Notes under the pieces: model-generated
What the model saw: the letters and a program-made list of their open reading frames with translations, nothing else
What the model was told of the DNA's origin: nothing
The model's database searches: none
In this document: positions 8,105 to 16,590 of the stretch, one piece after another
Position numbering within the stretch: position 1 is the stretch's first letter
How the letters are laid out: each line of letters begins with the position of its first letter
NCBI GenBank assembly: GCA_013287475.1
Contig: JABDDT010000023.1
Coordinates: 1-37,148, forward strand
Length of the DNA: 37,148 bases
Source: Bacteroidota bacterium
Lineage (GTDB): Bacteria > Bacteroidota > Bacteroidia > Chitinophagales > Chitinophagaceae
Reading direction: 5' to 3'
Program-made: the position numbers and the translations under genes

Positions 8105-9423
8105 AAAACGATATGGACCACCTGTTTCAAAAGGCAGGCGAGCTTTATCCGCTCAAAACCTCAGGATCCGACTGGGATGCCGTGACTGGAAAACTCAATG
8201 AAGAAGGTTTTGGAGATCCGGCTGCTGTTCCCGGCATGAATAAAAGATCAAGCCGGAATAAGCGAAGCTGGCTTTTGCTATTGCTGCTCATTCCTATTGG
8301 CCTTGGTTCAGTCGTTTATTTTTCTTCATCAAAAAAACAATCAATTGGTACTTCGGCAAATAATATTAAGAAGGATGATATGAGAAAATCTGACGCCTCC
8401 TTAAAAAAACCGGGTATACTAGCAGAAAAAATAAAAACTGATCTGGAACAGAAAACAGATCCGAATAAGATTTCTCTTCAAAATGAATCATCCAGCAGCA
8501 GTACGCAAAAACTTACAAATAAAATATCAAACGTTAAGAATGGCAGCAAAATAATCATGGAACCTGCAAACAGAAATGGCAATAATTCAAAAAATACAGA
8601 TATTTCGCTTGTTACTGGCGGAGGTTTGTACGCCGGTTCTTCCGTTTCAGGAAACTCAGAAAACAATCAGAATTCTTTAGCGCCGTCACCAGCAATAAAA
8701 CCTCTTTCCCTGTCTGTATCAGGAATAAATGCAACCATAACAGTTGAAGGAAAGACATTGCCATCAGCTCCATCCGGTGCAATGAAAATAGCTCCCCCCG
8801 CAGCCAAATCAAATACAAAGAAAATTCAGGCTAACAAAGGTTTTTATCTTGGTTTCATTGGAGGCCCTGATTTCAGTACTGTTAAATTTCAATCAGTCGA
8901 ACAACTTGGGTATAGCCTGGGGGCATTGGCAGGTTATCGTTTCAATAAACATTTTGCTATTGAAACGAGTTTGCTGTGGGATAAAAAATTCTACTACACG
9001 GAGGGAAAATATTTTAGTAAAGATCAAATCCACATCCCTTCTTATTCATATATATTAAGTGTAAATGGCAATTGTAATATGTTCGAAATTCCTTTATCCA
9101 TTCGATATGATTTTGCGTCCAGAAGTAATCATGGATTTTTTATTACAGGCGGGTTATCATCTTATCTGATGAAAAAAGAAAATTATTCTGCGATTGTGGA
9201 TAGTACGGGATCTCAATGGGCTTATTCATTTAATTCAAATCATTCATCCAATTATTTTTTTTCCATTATTCACGTGAGTGGCGGTTATGAATTTACTATT
9301 AATGGAAATAATAAAATCAGGATCGAACCCTATGTAAAAATACCATTGCAGGGAATTGGAATCGGCAATTTGCCAATTTCCAGTACAGGCATATATCTTG
9401 GTATCACTCATTCTTTCCGTTAA
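8092..9423 (+). CDS. Membrane-anchored sigma-linked protein with C-terminal outer-membrane beta-barrel domain
   Basis: A 443-residue protein with three zones. Residues 1-59 are a soluble segment (with LYPLKTSGSDWDAVTGKL) that would lie in the cytoplasm. Residues 60-77 form one very hydrophobic helix. Residues 80 to about 245 are a Ser/Asn/Lys-rich, apparently disordered linker. From about 249 a beta-rich domain begins with KGFYLGFIGGPDFSTV and ends GIYLGITHSFR; its alternating pattern fits the PorT/OMP_b-brl type outer-membrane barrels. Position directly after, and overlapping, the sigma gene suggests an anti-sigma-like role; no zinc-finger anti-sigma motif is visible. How one chain is inserted, with an inner-membrane helix and a barrel, is unclear. 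The alternative is a periplasmic barrel-like fold. Confidence 0.78.
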   Translation: MEHLENDMDHLFQKAGELYPLKTSGSDWDAVTGKLNEEGFGDPAAVPGMNKRSSRNKRSWLLLLLLIPIGLGSVVYFSSSKKQSIGTSANNIKKDDMRKSDASLKKPGILAEKIKTDLEQKTDPNKISLQNESSSSSTQKLTNKISNVKNGSKIIMEPANRNGNNSKNTDISLVTGGGLYAGSSVSGNSENNQNSLAPSPAIKPLSLSVSGINATITVEGKTLPSAPSGAMKIAPPAAKSNTKKIQANKGFYLGFIGGPDFSTVKFQSVEQLGYSLGALAGYRFNKHFAIETSLLWDKKFYYTEGKYFSKDQIHIPSYSYILSVNGNCNMFEIPLSIRYDFASRSNHGFFITGGLSSYLMKKENYSAIVDSTGSQWAYSFNSNHSSNYFFSIIHVSGGYEFTINGNNKIRIEPYVKIPLQGIGIGNLPISSTGIYLGITHSFR

Positions 9424-9445
9424 GCTAAACCGTATATATTTTTAT

Positions 9446-9856
9446 ATGCGAAAAAGATATTTTTTTAGCTTCGGCATCATATTACTCCTCCTTGCTGCCT
9501 GGGGTATTTATAAAGTAACCCTGCCGCATCACAATTCATCCGGGGAACAGGCAGTAGCGGCACTTTCTGCAAGGAATCTATACAATGAATTCCTAAACTC
9601 AGAAAATATCGCCAATAAAAAATGGGTTGGAAAAGTAATTGAAGTATCCGGGAGTATTTCTTCGGTAAGCGAATCGGGTAATTATGTTTCCTTAAATCTG
9701 AAGGGCTCCGAACAGGGTGGCGTTAATTGCAGTATCCTGAAAAAAGACCTTGACACAGGCGATAAATTCAAAAGCGGAGATTCTATAACAATCAAAGGTA
9801 AATGCACAGGTTTCCTGATGGATGTGAACTTGGTTGATTGTGTGATCAAAAAATAA
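9446..9856 (+). CDS. OB-fold (tRNA_anti-like) exported protein
   Basis: A 136-residue protein with an N-terminal hydrophobic anchor (MRKRYFFSFGIILLLLAAWG) and an OB-like domain: WVGKVIEVSGSISSV, YVSLNLKG, then FKSGDSITIKGKCTGFL and VNLVDCVIKK. This layout matches the tRNA_anti-like family of short exported OB-fold proteins of unknown role. The frame is open 5' to 9356 inside the preceding gene; the ATG at 9446 is chosen because it begins the signal/anchor sequence and follows the previous stop by 22 bases. Two cysteines in the OB domain (in VNCSI and DCVIK) could form a disulphide. It is probably co-transcribed with the cytochrome gene 28 bases downstream. Confidence 0.75.
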   Translation: MRKRYFFSFGIILLLLAAWGIYKVTLPHHNSSGEQAVAALSARNLYNEFLNSENIANKKWVGKVIEVSGSISSVSESGNYVSLNLKGSEQGGVNCSILKKDLDTGDKFKSGDSITIKGKCTGFLMDVNLVDCVIKK

Positions 9857-9884
9857 TAATCAACTTATCTCATAACTGCGACAT

Positions 9885-10295
9885 ATGATAAAAAAACTTT
9901 CAATTGTAATGACGCTCGTAGTCGTGTCTGTTATTTTTTTGGGTTCATGTAACCATGAACAGTTGACATCAGATTGCAATACTCAGAATATGAGCTATTC
10001 TCAAAATGTGGTTCCCATTCTCAAAAGTAATTGTTATAAATGCCACAGTACAGGTAATAGTGTTGGCAGTTATGGTCATCTCCTGGATAATTATGATACT
10101 CTGACCAAATATTTTACTCCAAGAACATACCCCATTATTGTTGGTGGAGACACCGTCACATATATAAGTTATCTGGAAGGAGTGATAACACATACCCAAC
10201 CTTATCTGGCGATGCCTTATATGGACGGCAAACTTGATACCTGTGCAATCAAACAAATTCAAGCCTGGATAACCCAAGGAGCACCTGATAATTAA
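9885..10295 (+). CDS. Cytochrome c-like lipoprotein (single CxxCH)
   Basis: A 136-residue exported lipoprotein: the signal peptide ends in the good lipobox LGSC (lipidated C22). One covalent heme site is present, CYKCH (C50, C53, H54), in the context NVVPILKSNCYKCH seen in many Bacteroidota cytochrome-type proteins. The sixth ligand could be M110 or M113 in LAMPYM. The C-terminal IKQIQAWITQGAPDN helix is the usual last helix of cytochrome c domains. Electron transfer in the periplasm or at the outer membrane is inferred. It lies between an OB-fold protein and a YceI protein, and the YceI gene starts 10 bases after its stop. Confidence 0.85.
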   Translation: MIKKLSIVMTLVVVSVIFLGSCNHEQLTSDCNTQNMSYSQNVVPILKSNCYKCHSTGNSVGSYGHLLDNYDTLTKYFTPRTYPIIVGGDTVTYISYLEGVITHTQPYLAMPYMDGKLDTCAIKQIQAWITQGAPDN

Positions 10296-10305
10296 ATCAA
10301 ATACA

Positions 10306-10854
10306 ATGTTTTTCCGATTCTTTTACATTTTTTTAATGACCATCAGTTTTGCTGTGAAAGGCATTTGTCAGAACTATCTGACAAAAACAGGGTTTATTGG
10401 TTTTTATTCGAAGACTCCTCTCGAAGATATCAAAGCAGAAAACAATCAGGTCTATGCAGTGCTGGATCCGGTAAGCCATCATATCGCCTTCGCCGTTTTA
10501 TTAAAGGGATTTATTTTCACAAAGGAATTGATGCAGGAACACTTCAACGAAAACTATGTAGAGAGCGATAAATTCCCGAAAGCAACATTTTCAGGTATAT
10601 GCTCCGGGGAAATGGATTTTAGTAAAGAAGGAACTTACCAGGTCGTGATTAAAGGTGATTTAACGCTTCATGGAGTGACCAAAGCCATGGAGACAACGGC
10701 CCAGCTGGAAGTTAAAAAAGACCATATAAATGGGACTTCTGTATTCAAATTAAAACCGGAGGATTTTAACATCAGCATCCCAAGCATTGTAAGAGATAAA
10801 ATTACCAGTGAAATTACCGTGAAAGTTAAAATTGAATGGGTGCAAACAAAATAA
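10306..10854 (+). CDS. YceI-like lipocalin-fold protein
   Basis: A 182-residue secreted protein (signal peptide about 1-21, ending KGICQ). The YceI signature is visible: KTPLEDIKAENN near the N-terminus, FTKELMQEHFNENYVESDKF, the KATFSG strand, GDLTLHGVTK and the C-terminal ITSEITVKVKIEW strand. Characterised YceI proteins bind polyprenoid chains or isoprenoid quinones in a lipocalin-like barrel; the ligand here is inferred. The variant is divergent: it begins with TKTGFIGFYS rather than the usual SxIxF strand. It is tightly packed between the cytochrome lipoprotein and the DUF5777 barrel (5-base gap), so it is probably one operon. Confidence 0.85.
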   Translation: MFFRFFYIFLMTISFAVKGICQNYLTKTGFIGFYSKTPLEDIKAENNQVYAVLDPVSHHIAFAVLLKGFIFTKELMQEHFNENYVESDKFPKATFSGICSGEMDFSKEGTYQVVIKGDLTLHGVTKAMETTAQLEVKKDHINGTSVFKLKPEDFNISIPSIVRDKITSEITVKVKIEWVQTK

Positions 10855-10859
10855 TCAAA

Positions 10860-11780
10860 ATGAAAATCAGAAAAACTTTTTTCAGCCTGATCCTTATTCT
10901 TTCAGGCTTTCACTTATTGGCACAGGATAGCCTTCTCAAGTCACTTAACGATTCCATATCTGCCGTGCCCAATAATGGATATGTTACAGGTACATTTAAG
11001 GCTCTGTATATTGTAAATATGAAAACAATCGAAGCCCCCGCAGCGGGAGCGTTGAATGTGGAAATCCAGCATCGCTTTGGCACAATTAACACAGGGGCCT
11101 ATAATTTATGGGGGCTCGATTTTGCAACACTTCGTCTTGGACTGGATTATGGAATTACTGACAGGCTTTCAGTTGGAATCGGAAGAAGTTCGTATCTGGA
11201 AACATTTGATGGATATCTGAAATATAAATTATTGCGACAATCAGAAAGTTCAATGCCTGTATCAGTTGGTCTGCTTGGAACTTCGAGTTATTTTACAAAC
11301 CATGCACCTTTGGGAGATAATGCCAATATATCAGGTTCTTCCAGATTCAATTATACTTTACAGATGCTGATTGCGAGGAAATTCAACAGTCATTTCTCTT
11401 TAGAACTCACTCCTACCTTTATCCATTATAATATGGTTACCTCTCCTGATCAGAATAATGTATTTGCCCTATGTGGAGGCGCCAGAATGAAAATCAGCAA
11501 GCGTATGGCCATTACTGCAGAATATGATTATTTATTCCCGAATCAGCTTGTTTCGCCATTATTTCCACCCTCTCCGCCCAGAACGAATTCTCTTTCATTT
11601 GGATGGGATATTGAAACCGGGGGACATGTGTTTCAACTTGTTTTCACCAACTCCCAAAGTATGATTGAGTCGCAGTATATTGGTCAGACAGCCGGCACGT
11701 GGGGCAAAGGCTATATTTATTTTGGATTTAATATTTCACGCAATTTTAATTTGAAAGCACATAATAAGCCGAAAGCTTAA
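10860..11780 (+). CDS. DUF5777 family outer-membrane beta-barrel protein
   Basis: A 306-residue predicted barrel with signal peptide MKIRKTFFSLILILSGFHLLAQ. Characteristic segments are VEIQHRFGTINTG, NLWGLDFATLRLGLDYGITD, LSVGIGRSSYLETFDGYLKYKLL and the late WGKGYIYFGFNISRNFNL. These resemble the DUF5777 beta-barrel family, which from memory often accompanies YceI and cytochrome genes in Bacteroidota; its function is unknown. The frame is open to 10836, but the ATG at 10860 begins the signal peptide and follows the YceI stop directly. The stop codon TAA is the first unit of a heptad array (TAACGCG). It is the last gene of the plus-strand cluster. Confidence 0.82.
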   Translation: MKIRKTFFSLILILSGFHLLAQDSLLKSLNDSISAVPNNGYVTGTFKALYIVNMKTIEAPAAGALNVEIQHRFGTINTGAYNLWGLDFATLRLGLDYGITDRLSVGIGRSSYLETFDGYLKYKLLRQSESSMPVSVGLLGTSSYFTNHAPLGDNANISGSSRFNYTLQMLIARKFNSHFSLELTPTFIHYNMVTSPDQNNVFALCGGARMKISKRMAITAEYDYLFPNQLVSPLFPPSPPRTNSLSFGWDIETGGHVFQLVFTNSQSMIESQYIGQTAGTWGKGYIYFGFNISRNFNLKAHNKPKA

Positions 11781-11911
11781 CGCGTAACGCGTAACGCATT
11801 ACATTGAAAAGAAAAACATAAAAATTTTAAAGAAAACGTGCTCATACTTACATTACCCAATGCTAGTCTGGCATTACGCGTTACGCCTTAAGCGTTATGC
11901 GTTATGCGTTA
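11778..11911. repeat. Mirrored heptad arrays containing the stop codons of two convergent genes
   Basis: The plus-strand array begins at the DUF5777 stop: TAACGCG (11778), TAACGCG (11785), TAACGCA (11792), with TAA in all three frames. The minus-strand array begins at the reductase stop (11911) and has six TAA at an exact 7-base spacing (plus-strand TTA at 11909, 11902, 11895, 11888, 11881, 11874). Both genes end in GCTTAACGC. The two arms pair over about 27 bp with 4 mismatches, enclosing an AT-rich centre of roughly 75 bases. No T tract follows. No other feature is seen between the arms. Confidence 0.88.
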
Positions 11912-12883
11912 AGCATAGACCTCCGGATTCACAACAAAGGGAAGTCGCTCGCCTCTTAATCCGGCTACTGTATTTTTTGCAGCAATCAGGGACATAGCTG
12001 CACGGGTTTCTTCTGTCGCAGATCCAATATGCGGCAAAACAGAAACATTGGGCATCGAAAGCAGAGGATGATCCGGTCGCATTGGCTCCGGATTTGTTAC
12101 GTCAAGACCGGCTCCCCAGATCAATCCTTTCTGTAACGCTTCTGTGAGGTCATCTTCATTGTGAATAGCGCCGCGTGCAGCATTGATAAAAATAGCATTG
12201 CGCTTCATACATTCAAAAACTTCTTTATTGAATTTTCCTTTGGTTTCTGGGGTGAGCCCGGTGTTGACGGATAAAACATCACTATTTTCCAATAGTTCAC
12301 TGAATGAAACCCTGGTGGCCCCTAATTCCCTTTCTGCGTCTATATGATGACCCCGGTTATAATAAATGATTTTCATATCAAAAGCATAAGCACAGCGCTT
12401 TGCCAATTCAAAACCAATCTTACCCAATCCAAATATGCCAAGCGTTCTACCATGGATTTCAATTCCCAGATTAGCCGTTGGTTCAAAAAAACCCCAACCG
12501 CCTTTTTGTATCGTCTTATGCATATAAAAAGCTTTTCTTGAAGTGGCAAGGATCAATAAAAAAGCAGTATCTGCTGTTGCATTACTCAGAACACCAGGTG
12601 TATTCCCAATAGGTATTTTCAATTCCGTTGCTGCATCAATATCCACATTGTCATAACCGACACTGTGAAGACTGATAACTTTTAAATGAGCTGCTGCTTT
12701 CAGGAAAGTTTTATCAATTCGATTATTTCCGGCACTTAGAAGTGCATCAGCATTTTGGCAGTGTTCAATTAATTCCTGCGGACTCAGATCCCTTTTGGTT
12801 GTCCATTCTGAAATGCTGATACCAGCATCCATTAAATACTTTAAACCCAGATCAGGAATTTTCCTGGTAATAAATACTTTCAT
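11909..12883 (-). CDS. D-2-hydroxyacid dehydrogenase, glyoxylate/hydroxypyruvate reductase (GRHPR-like)
   Basis: Reduces glyoxylate to glycolate or hydroxypyruvate to D-glycerate in the cytoplasm. Its 324 residues contain the Rossmann motif GLGKIG (152-157), the catalytic triad R237 (AARGA), E266 (NPEP) and H285 (LPHIGSAT), and the segment AGLDVTNPEPM followed by HPLLSMPNV, which is very close to human GRHPR. After the second Rossmann strand there is N176-R177 instead of an acidic residue, which points to NADPH rather than NADH. It lies 86 bases downstream of the GH97 gene on the same strand; no motif was seen in that gap. The stop codon is the first unit of a heptad array. Confidence 0.92.
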   Translation of the reverse strand: MKVFITRKIPDLGLKYLMDAGISISEWTTKRDLSPQELIEHCQNADALLSAGNNRIDKTFLKAAAHLKVISLHSVGYDNVDIDAATELKIPIGNTPGVLSNATADTAFLLILATSRKAFYMHKTIQKGGWGFFEPTANLGIEIHGRTLGIFGLGKIGFELAKRCAYAFDMKIIYYNRGHHIDAERELGATRVSFSELLENSDVLSVNTGLTPETKGKFNKEVFECMKRNAIFINAARGAIHNEDDLTEALQKGLIWGAGLDVTNPEPMRPDHPLLSMPNVSVLPHIGSATEETRAAMSLIAAKNTVAGLRGERLPFVVNPEVYA

Positions 12884-12969
12884 TCATTTGATTTCTGAAG
12901 AAGCTTTTTCAATTAAAGAATCTTTTCGATGGATACTTAAATGAAGCCACAAATTCTCTGCCTGATTCA

Positions 12970-14973
12970 TTATTTCTCCAGTTTCATTGTAAATCCACCT
13001 CCGGCTGCCATGGCTATTTTAAAAACATCAGATATTAAGGGGTCGTGATTATTTGAAGGCCCGGAAATATTTATAGTAACCGACCTGATCAGAATTCCAT
13101 TGGGATTGAATGGTATATTAATATCATCCTGATAAATTTTCAATTTCCATGTCCCGTATCCTATCCAGTCAAATGGAATCTGCAGAGTTCTTTCTTTATT
13201 GCCGGTGATACCTCCTATCCACCAGATATTATTTTTTCTTCTGGCAATTACAATATATTGATCAGGTGCTGCACTCAACACTTTTGTATCATCCCAGCTG
13301 GTTGGAACCTCTTTGATAAATTCAAACCCGGATTGTCCTTCGTATGCTTCGGGATAATCACATACCATCGCATTCGCATTTTCCAAAACCACATACATAG
13401 CCAGCATATGCGATCTCGTTCCCAATACAAGAGGTCTCGTATATTGTGCGCGGAATTTGTCCGTAGTAACAGCCCGAAAGCCCCCCAGATGATAATCCGT
13501 ACTTCCTGCTATCAAACGAGTAAAAGCAATGTCAAGATCATGATCCGGCGAAACTCCTTTAGGATTCCATTTGTCATGTTCATAGTTCAAAGCGCCTTCC
13601 CTGGTAAATTCATTTGGATAAGTTCGGCTGAGCCCCGTTGGTTTATAAGCTCCATGAAATTGAATATGCAAATGGTGGGCAGCAGCTTTTTGAAGGATTT
13701 CGGTTTGAATGTTCACCATTTCCTGATCATCCCTGTCCATAAAATCAACCATAAGTCCTGATAGCCCCCATTGTTCAAACAAAACAAATGCACTGTCCAG
13801 TTTTGGATATAGGGCTTTCCAGTGAACCCATACACGAACACCTACGCCTTTGCTGTGCGCATAATCACAAACCTGTTTCATATTAAGTCCAGGAACTGGT
13901 TTGAGCACATTGCTATTAGGTCCGGGTATAAAACTGATTCCATCGTCCTGGTACCACTGATGCAATCCATATTCAACCACGGAATGGTATTCAATATTGT
14001 TCCGAGAACAGAAATCAATATAATATTGTTGCGTTACAAAATTATTACCGGGAGCATTTAAAGTATCAGCTGTCACATTTCCATTCCACCAGGGGAAAGT
14101 TGTTTTCCCCGGTTTTATCCATGACCAGTCATCGATCCTGTTTGGCGGAGCGAGATCCGTGATCACATTGGTTTCCAGGAATCTCCCGGGCCGTCGGCTG
14201 ATTAATATTACCCGCCAGGGACTCTCATGTGGCAGGTCAGCAACCACTGCATATTCTGGTAAGGATGGAAGAGGAGAAAGATCTGAAATAAGTCCCGATT
14301 TTGTTTTAATTAAATACATGCCTGCATAATTCAATAATGCAGCTTCGGTAATCGCAAGATATATACTATCTGAAAATTCAAAAAGCATTGGCATATCCAT
14401 CAGGCTGTCTTTCGGCAAATCCATCAAAAGTCGATGCTGATAAAACCCTTCATGTGAACTATGATAGTCTCCAAAAATCAGGGCATGGACTTTCGGGTTT
14501 CCTACTATATTAAAAGCGGACAGCTCCTTTTTGATGATAAGAGAATCTCCATTTGATTTTGGAAACCTGTACCGGAATGCAATTCCGTCGTTAAATACGC
14601 GGACTTCAACAATCAGTTCCCTTTCGGGAGATTTAATTTCTTTAAGAAAAATAGAAATCTGATGAAAAGAATCATTAACAGAAGCAGACCTTCCCGTCAT
14701 CAGAATATATTTTTCCGAAGAATCGAGCCTGATGGATTTTATAAGTCTGACTCCCTTTATAATTGAATCTTCTTTGAATACCAGGTTAATAATTGAGAAG
14801 TCGATTAATTTTCTACCCTGATAAGATACACGATAACCCGGCATACCTTTTTGGATATCAAATTCGTAAAGAATCTTTTTATCCGGGCTTTGTAAACGTA
14901 TGGGTGCAGGTTCAAAAGCGAAACTGACGGTTGTAATGAAGCATGCAAAAGCAGCAATGAGGAAAACTTTCAT
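12970..14973 (-). CDS. Glycoside hydrolase family 97, probably retaining (alpha-galactosidase-like)
   Basis: A 667-residue secreted glycosidase with signal peptide MKVFLIAAFACFITTVSFAF. The three GH97 parts are visible: an N-terminal beta-sandwich (about 22-280) opening with RLQSPDKKI, a (beta/alpha)8 barrel (about 285-565) with TFPWWNG, EYGLHQWYQDDG and GLMVDFMDRDDQ, and a C-terminal beta domain. D410 in VDFMDRDD is at the place where the retaining enzymes of the family (Bacteroides BT1871 type) carry the nucleophile; inverting SusB-type enzymes differ here. E459 (FTREG) or E465 (NYEHD) is a candidate acid/base. Anomeric mechanism and sugar are inferred. Its ATG overlaps the GH51 stop (TAATG), so the two are translationally coupled. 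Confidence 0.9.
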   Translation of the reverse strand: MKVFLIAAFACFITTVSFAFEPAPIRLQSPDKKILYEFDIQKGMPGYRVSYQGRKLIDFSIINLVFKEDSIIKGVRLIKSIRLDSSEKYILMTGRSASVNDSFHQISIFLKEIKSPERELIVEVRVFNDGIAFRYRFPKSNGDSLIIKKELSAFNIVGNPKVHALIFGDYHSSHEGFYQHRLLMDLPKDSLMDMPMLFEFSDSIYLAITEAALLNYAGMYLIKTKSGLISDLSPLPSLPEYAVVADLPHESPWRVILISRRPGRFLETNVITDLAPPNRIDDWSWIKPGKTTFPWWNGNVTADTLNAPGNNFVTQQYYIDFCSRNNIEYHSVVEYGLHQWYQDDGISFIPGPNSNVLKPVPGLNMKQVCDYAHSKGVGVRVWVHWKALYPKLDSAFVLFEQWGLSGLMVDFMDRDDQEMVNIQTEILQKAAAHHLHIQFHGAYKPTGLSRTYPNEFTREGALNYEHDKWNPKGVSPDHDLDIAFTRLIAGSTDYHLGGFRAVTTDKFRAQYTRPLVLGTRSHMLAMYVVLENANAMVCDYPEAYEGQSGFEFIKEVPTSWDDTKVLSAAPDQYIVIARRKNNIWWIGGITGNKERTLQIPFDWIGYGTWKLKIYQDDINIPFNPNGILIRSVTINISGPSNNHDPLISDVFKIAMAAGGGFTMKLEK

Positions 14974-16520
14974 TATAATAGCGTTAATACCACTACTGAA
15001 GCAGGAGGCATAGAAACATTCAATTCATTGTTTTTTATAACTGCGCCCGTAAATGATTGTGGTAATATTTTTTCCGGTTCGTCAAAACTATTATGATCCT
15101 GTATTCTGGCTGATCGCAGGATTCTGCCATTGCCAAGTTTCAGTATCGGTCCCTCAATTTGAATCCGCACAAGGTTGGTTTTTCCAGGGTCAATGTTAAC
15201 AAGTGATACATGGGTAATCCCCTCCTCATCCTTCGACGCAGAAACTGAAATGGCAGGAAGGCTGTCATTGCCTTCAGTATAAAATATATTTGACAGGCTA
15301 ACCGGGATCATTACTGCATTCTGATGCACATTATACATTTCCATTACGTGATATGTGGGTGTGAGAATTATTTTCTGTTTGTTGGTTAGAATTACGGATT
15401 GCAATACATTCACAAGTTGGGCAAGGTTGGCCATTCTTACCCGGTCACAATGATTATTAAAAATATTCAGTGTTACACCTGCCAGCATCGCATCACGCAT
15501 AGTATTTTGCTGATAAAGAAAAAATGGACTCGTGCCAGGTTCCACATCGTACCAACCGCCCCATTCATCAACTACCAGGGCCAGTTTTTTCTGAGGATCA
15601 TATTTATCCATGATCGCCACGTGCTTGGTAACCAGCTCCTCCATGCGAAGAGCCTGCTTCATGGTTGCAAAATATTGCTGCCTGCTGAATTCAGCTGCGG
15701 GCCCCTTGGCATTCCAGTCAATCACGGAATAATAGTGGAGAGAGACGCCTTCGAGCAAACCTTTGGGAACATCGCGCATCATTACTTCTGTCCAGTGGTA
15801 ATCATCAGCATTGGCGCCTGATGCCACGCGGAAAATATGATCACCATTATTCCAGTCGGTCATAAATGTGGCATATTGCCGGTAGATATTACAATAATAT
15901 TCTGCCGACATATTTCCGCCGCAACCCCAAGCTTCGTTCCCCACTCCAAAATATTTTACATGCCAGGGTTTATCACGCCCGTTGGATTTTCGCCATAAAG
16001 ACATGGGACTTATTGCTTCACCGTTTACATATTGAACCCACTGGGATAATTCCTGCACTGTTCCGCTGCCAACATTCCCCGCCAGGTAAGGATCAGCACC
16101 AATGCGCTCACACATATTCAGAAAATCGTGTGTTCCAAAACTATTGTCCTCAGTAACGCCGCCCCACCATTTATTGATCATTGTGGGGCGTTCCTTTTTG
16201 GGCCCTACTCCGTCTTTCCAATGGTATGTATCGGCAAAGCAACCGCCAGGCCAGCGCAACACAGGTACTTTGAGTCTTTTCAATGCAGCAATAATATCAT
16301 TTCGTACACCATCCGAATTGGGGATTACCTGGCTGGAATCTCCGACAAAGAGTCCGCTGTAAATACAATGACCCAGGTGTTCAGCGAAATGCCCGTAAAT
16401 GTTCTTATTGATGACAGTTTTTGCATCAGCAACATGAAGAAGGACTGTGGCAGACTGGCTATATAAACAGTTCCCGGACAGAATAAATAAAACAAACAGA
16501 ATAGAATTTAATTTCTTCAT
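14973..16520 (-). CDS. Alpha-L-arabinofuranosidase, glycoside hydrolase family 51
   Basis: Hydrolyses terminal alpha-L-arabinofuranosyl residues of plant arabinans or arabinoxylans. At 515 residues, it has signal peptide MKKLNSILFVLFILSGNCLYSQ. Family motifs are YGHFAEHLG (42-50), LRWPGGCFAD, the acid/base E196 in GVGNEAWGCGG and the nucleophile E319 in VVDEWGGWYD, with a C-terminal beta domain ending in the usual PPASVVVLTL strand. The frame is open to 16580, but the ATG at 16520 starts the signal peptide. It is followed by GH97 with a one-base overlap (TAATG). No SusC/SusD pair adjoins, so this is not a complete polysaccharide utilisation locus. Confidence 0.94.
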   Translation of the reverse strand: MKKLNSILFVLFILSGNCLYSQSATVLLHVADAKTVINKNIYGHFAEHLGHCIYSGLFVGDSSQVIPNSDGVRNDIIAALKRLKVPVLRWPGGCFADTYHWKDGVGPKKERPTMINKWWGGVTEDNSFGTHDFLNMCERIGADPYLAGNVGSGTVQELSQWVQYVNGEAISPMSLWRKSNGRDKPWHVKYFGVGNEAWGCGGNMSAEYYCNIYRQYATFMTDWNNGDHIFRVASGANADDYHWTEVMMRDVPKGLLEGVSLHYYSVIDWNAKGPAAEFSRQQYFATMKQALRMEELVTKHVAIMDKYDPQKKLALVVDEWGGWYDVEPGTSPFFLYQQNTMRDAMLAGVTLNIFNNHCDRVRMANLAQLVNVLQSVILTNKQKIILTPTYHVMEMYNVHQNAVMIPVSLSNIFYTEGNDSLPAISVSASKDEEGITHVSLVNIDPGKTNLVRIQIEGPILKLGNGRILRSARIQDHNSFDEPEKILPQSFTGAVIKNNELNVSMPPASVVVLTLL

Positions 16521-16590
16521 CGGGTTTTTAATTGATGCAAGATCTTGTCCCTTGTTTACATCATTGCGAACAGGAATCAAATGCGAAATA

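Noticed and set aside
12970-16520. Polysaccharide utilisation locus
   Set aside because: No SusC/SusD pair or hybrid two-component regulator adjoins; the TonB receptor at 27.5-30.3 kb is far away and has no SusD.
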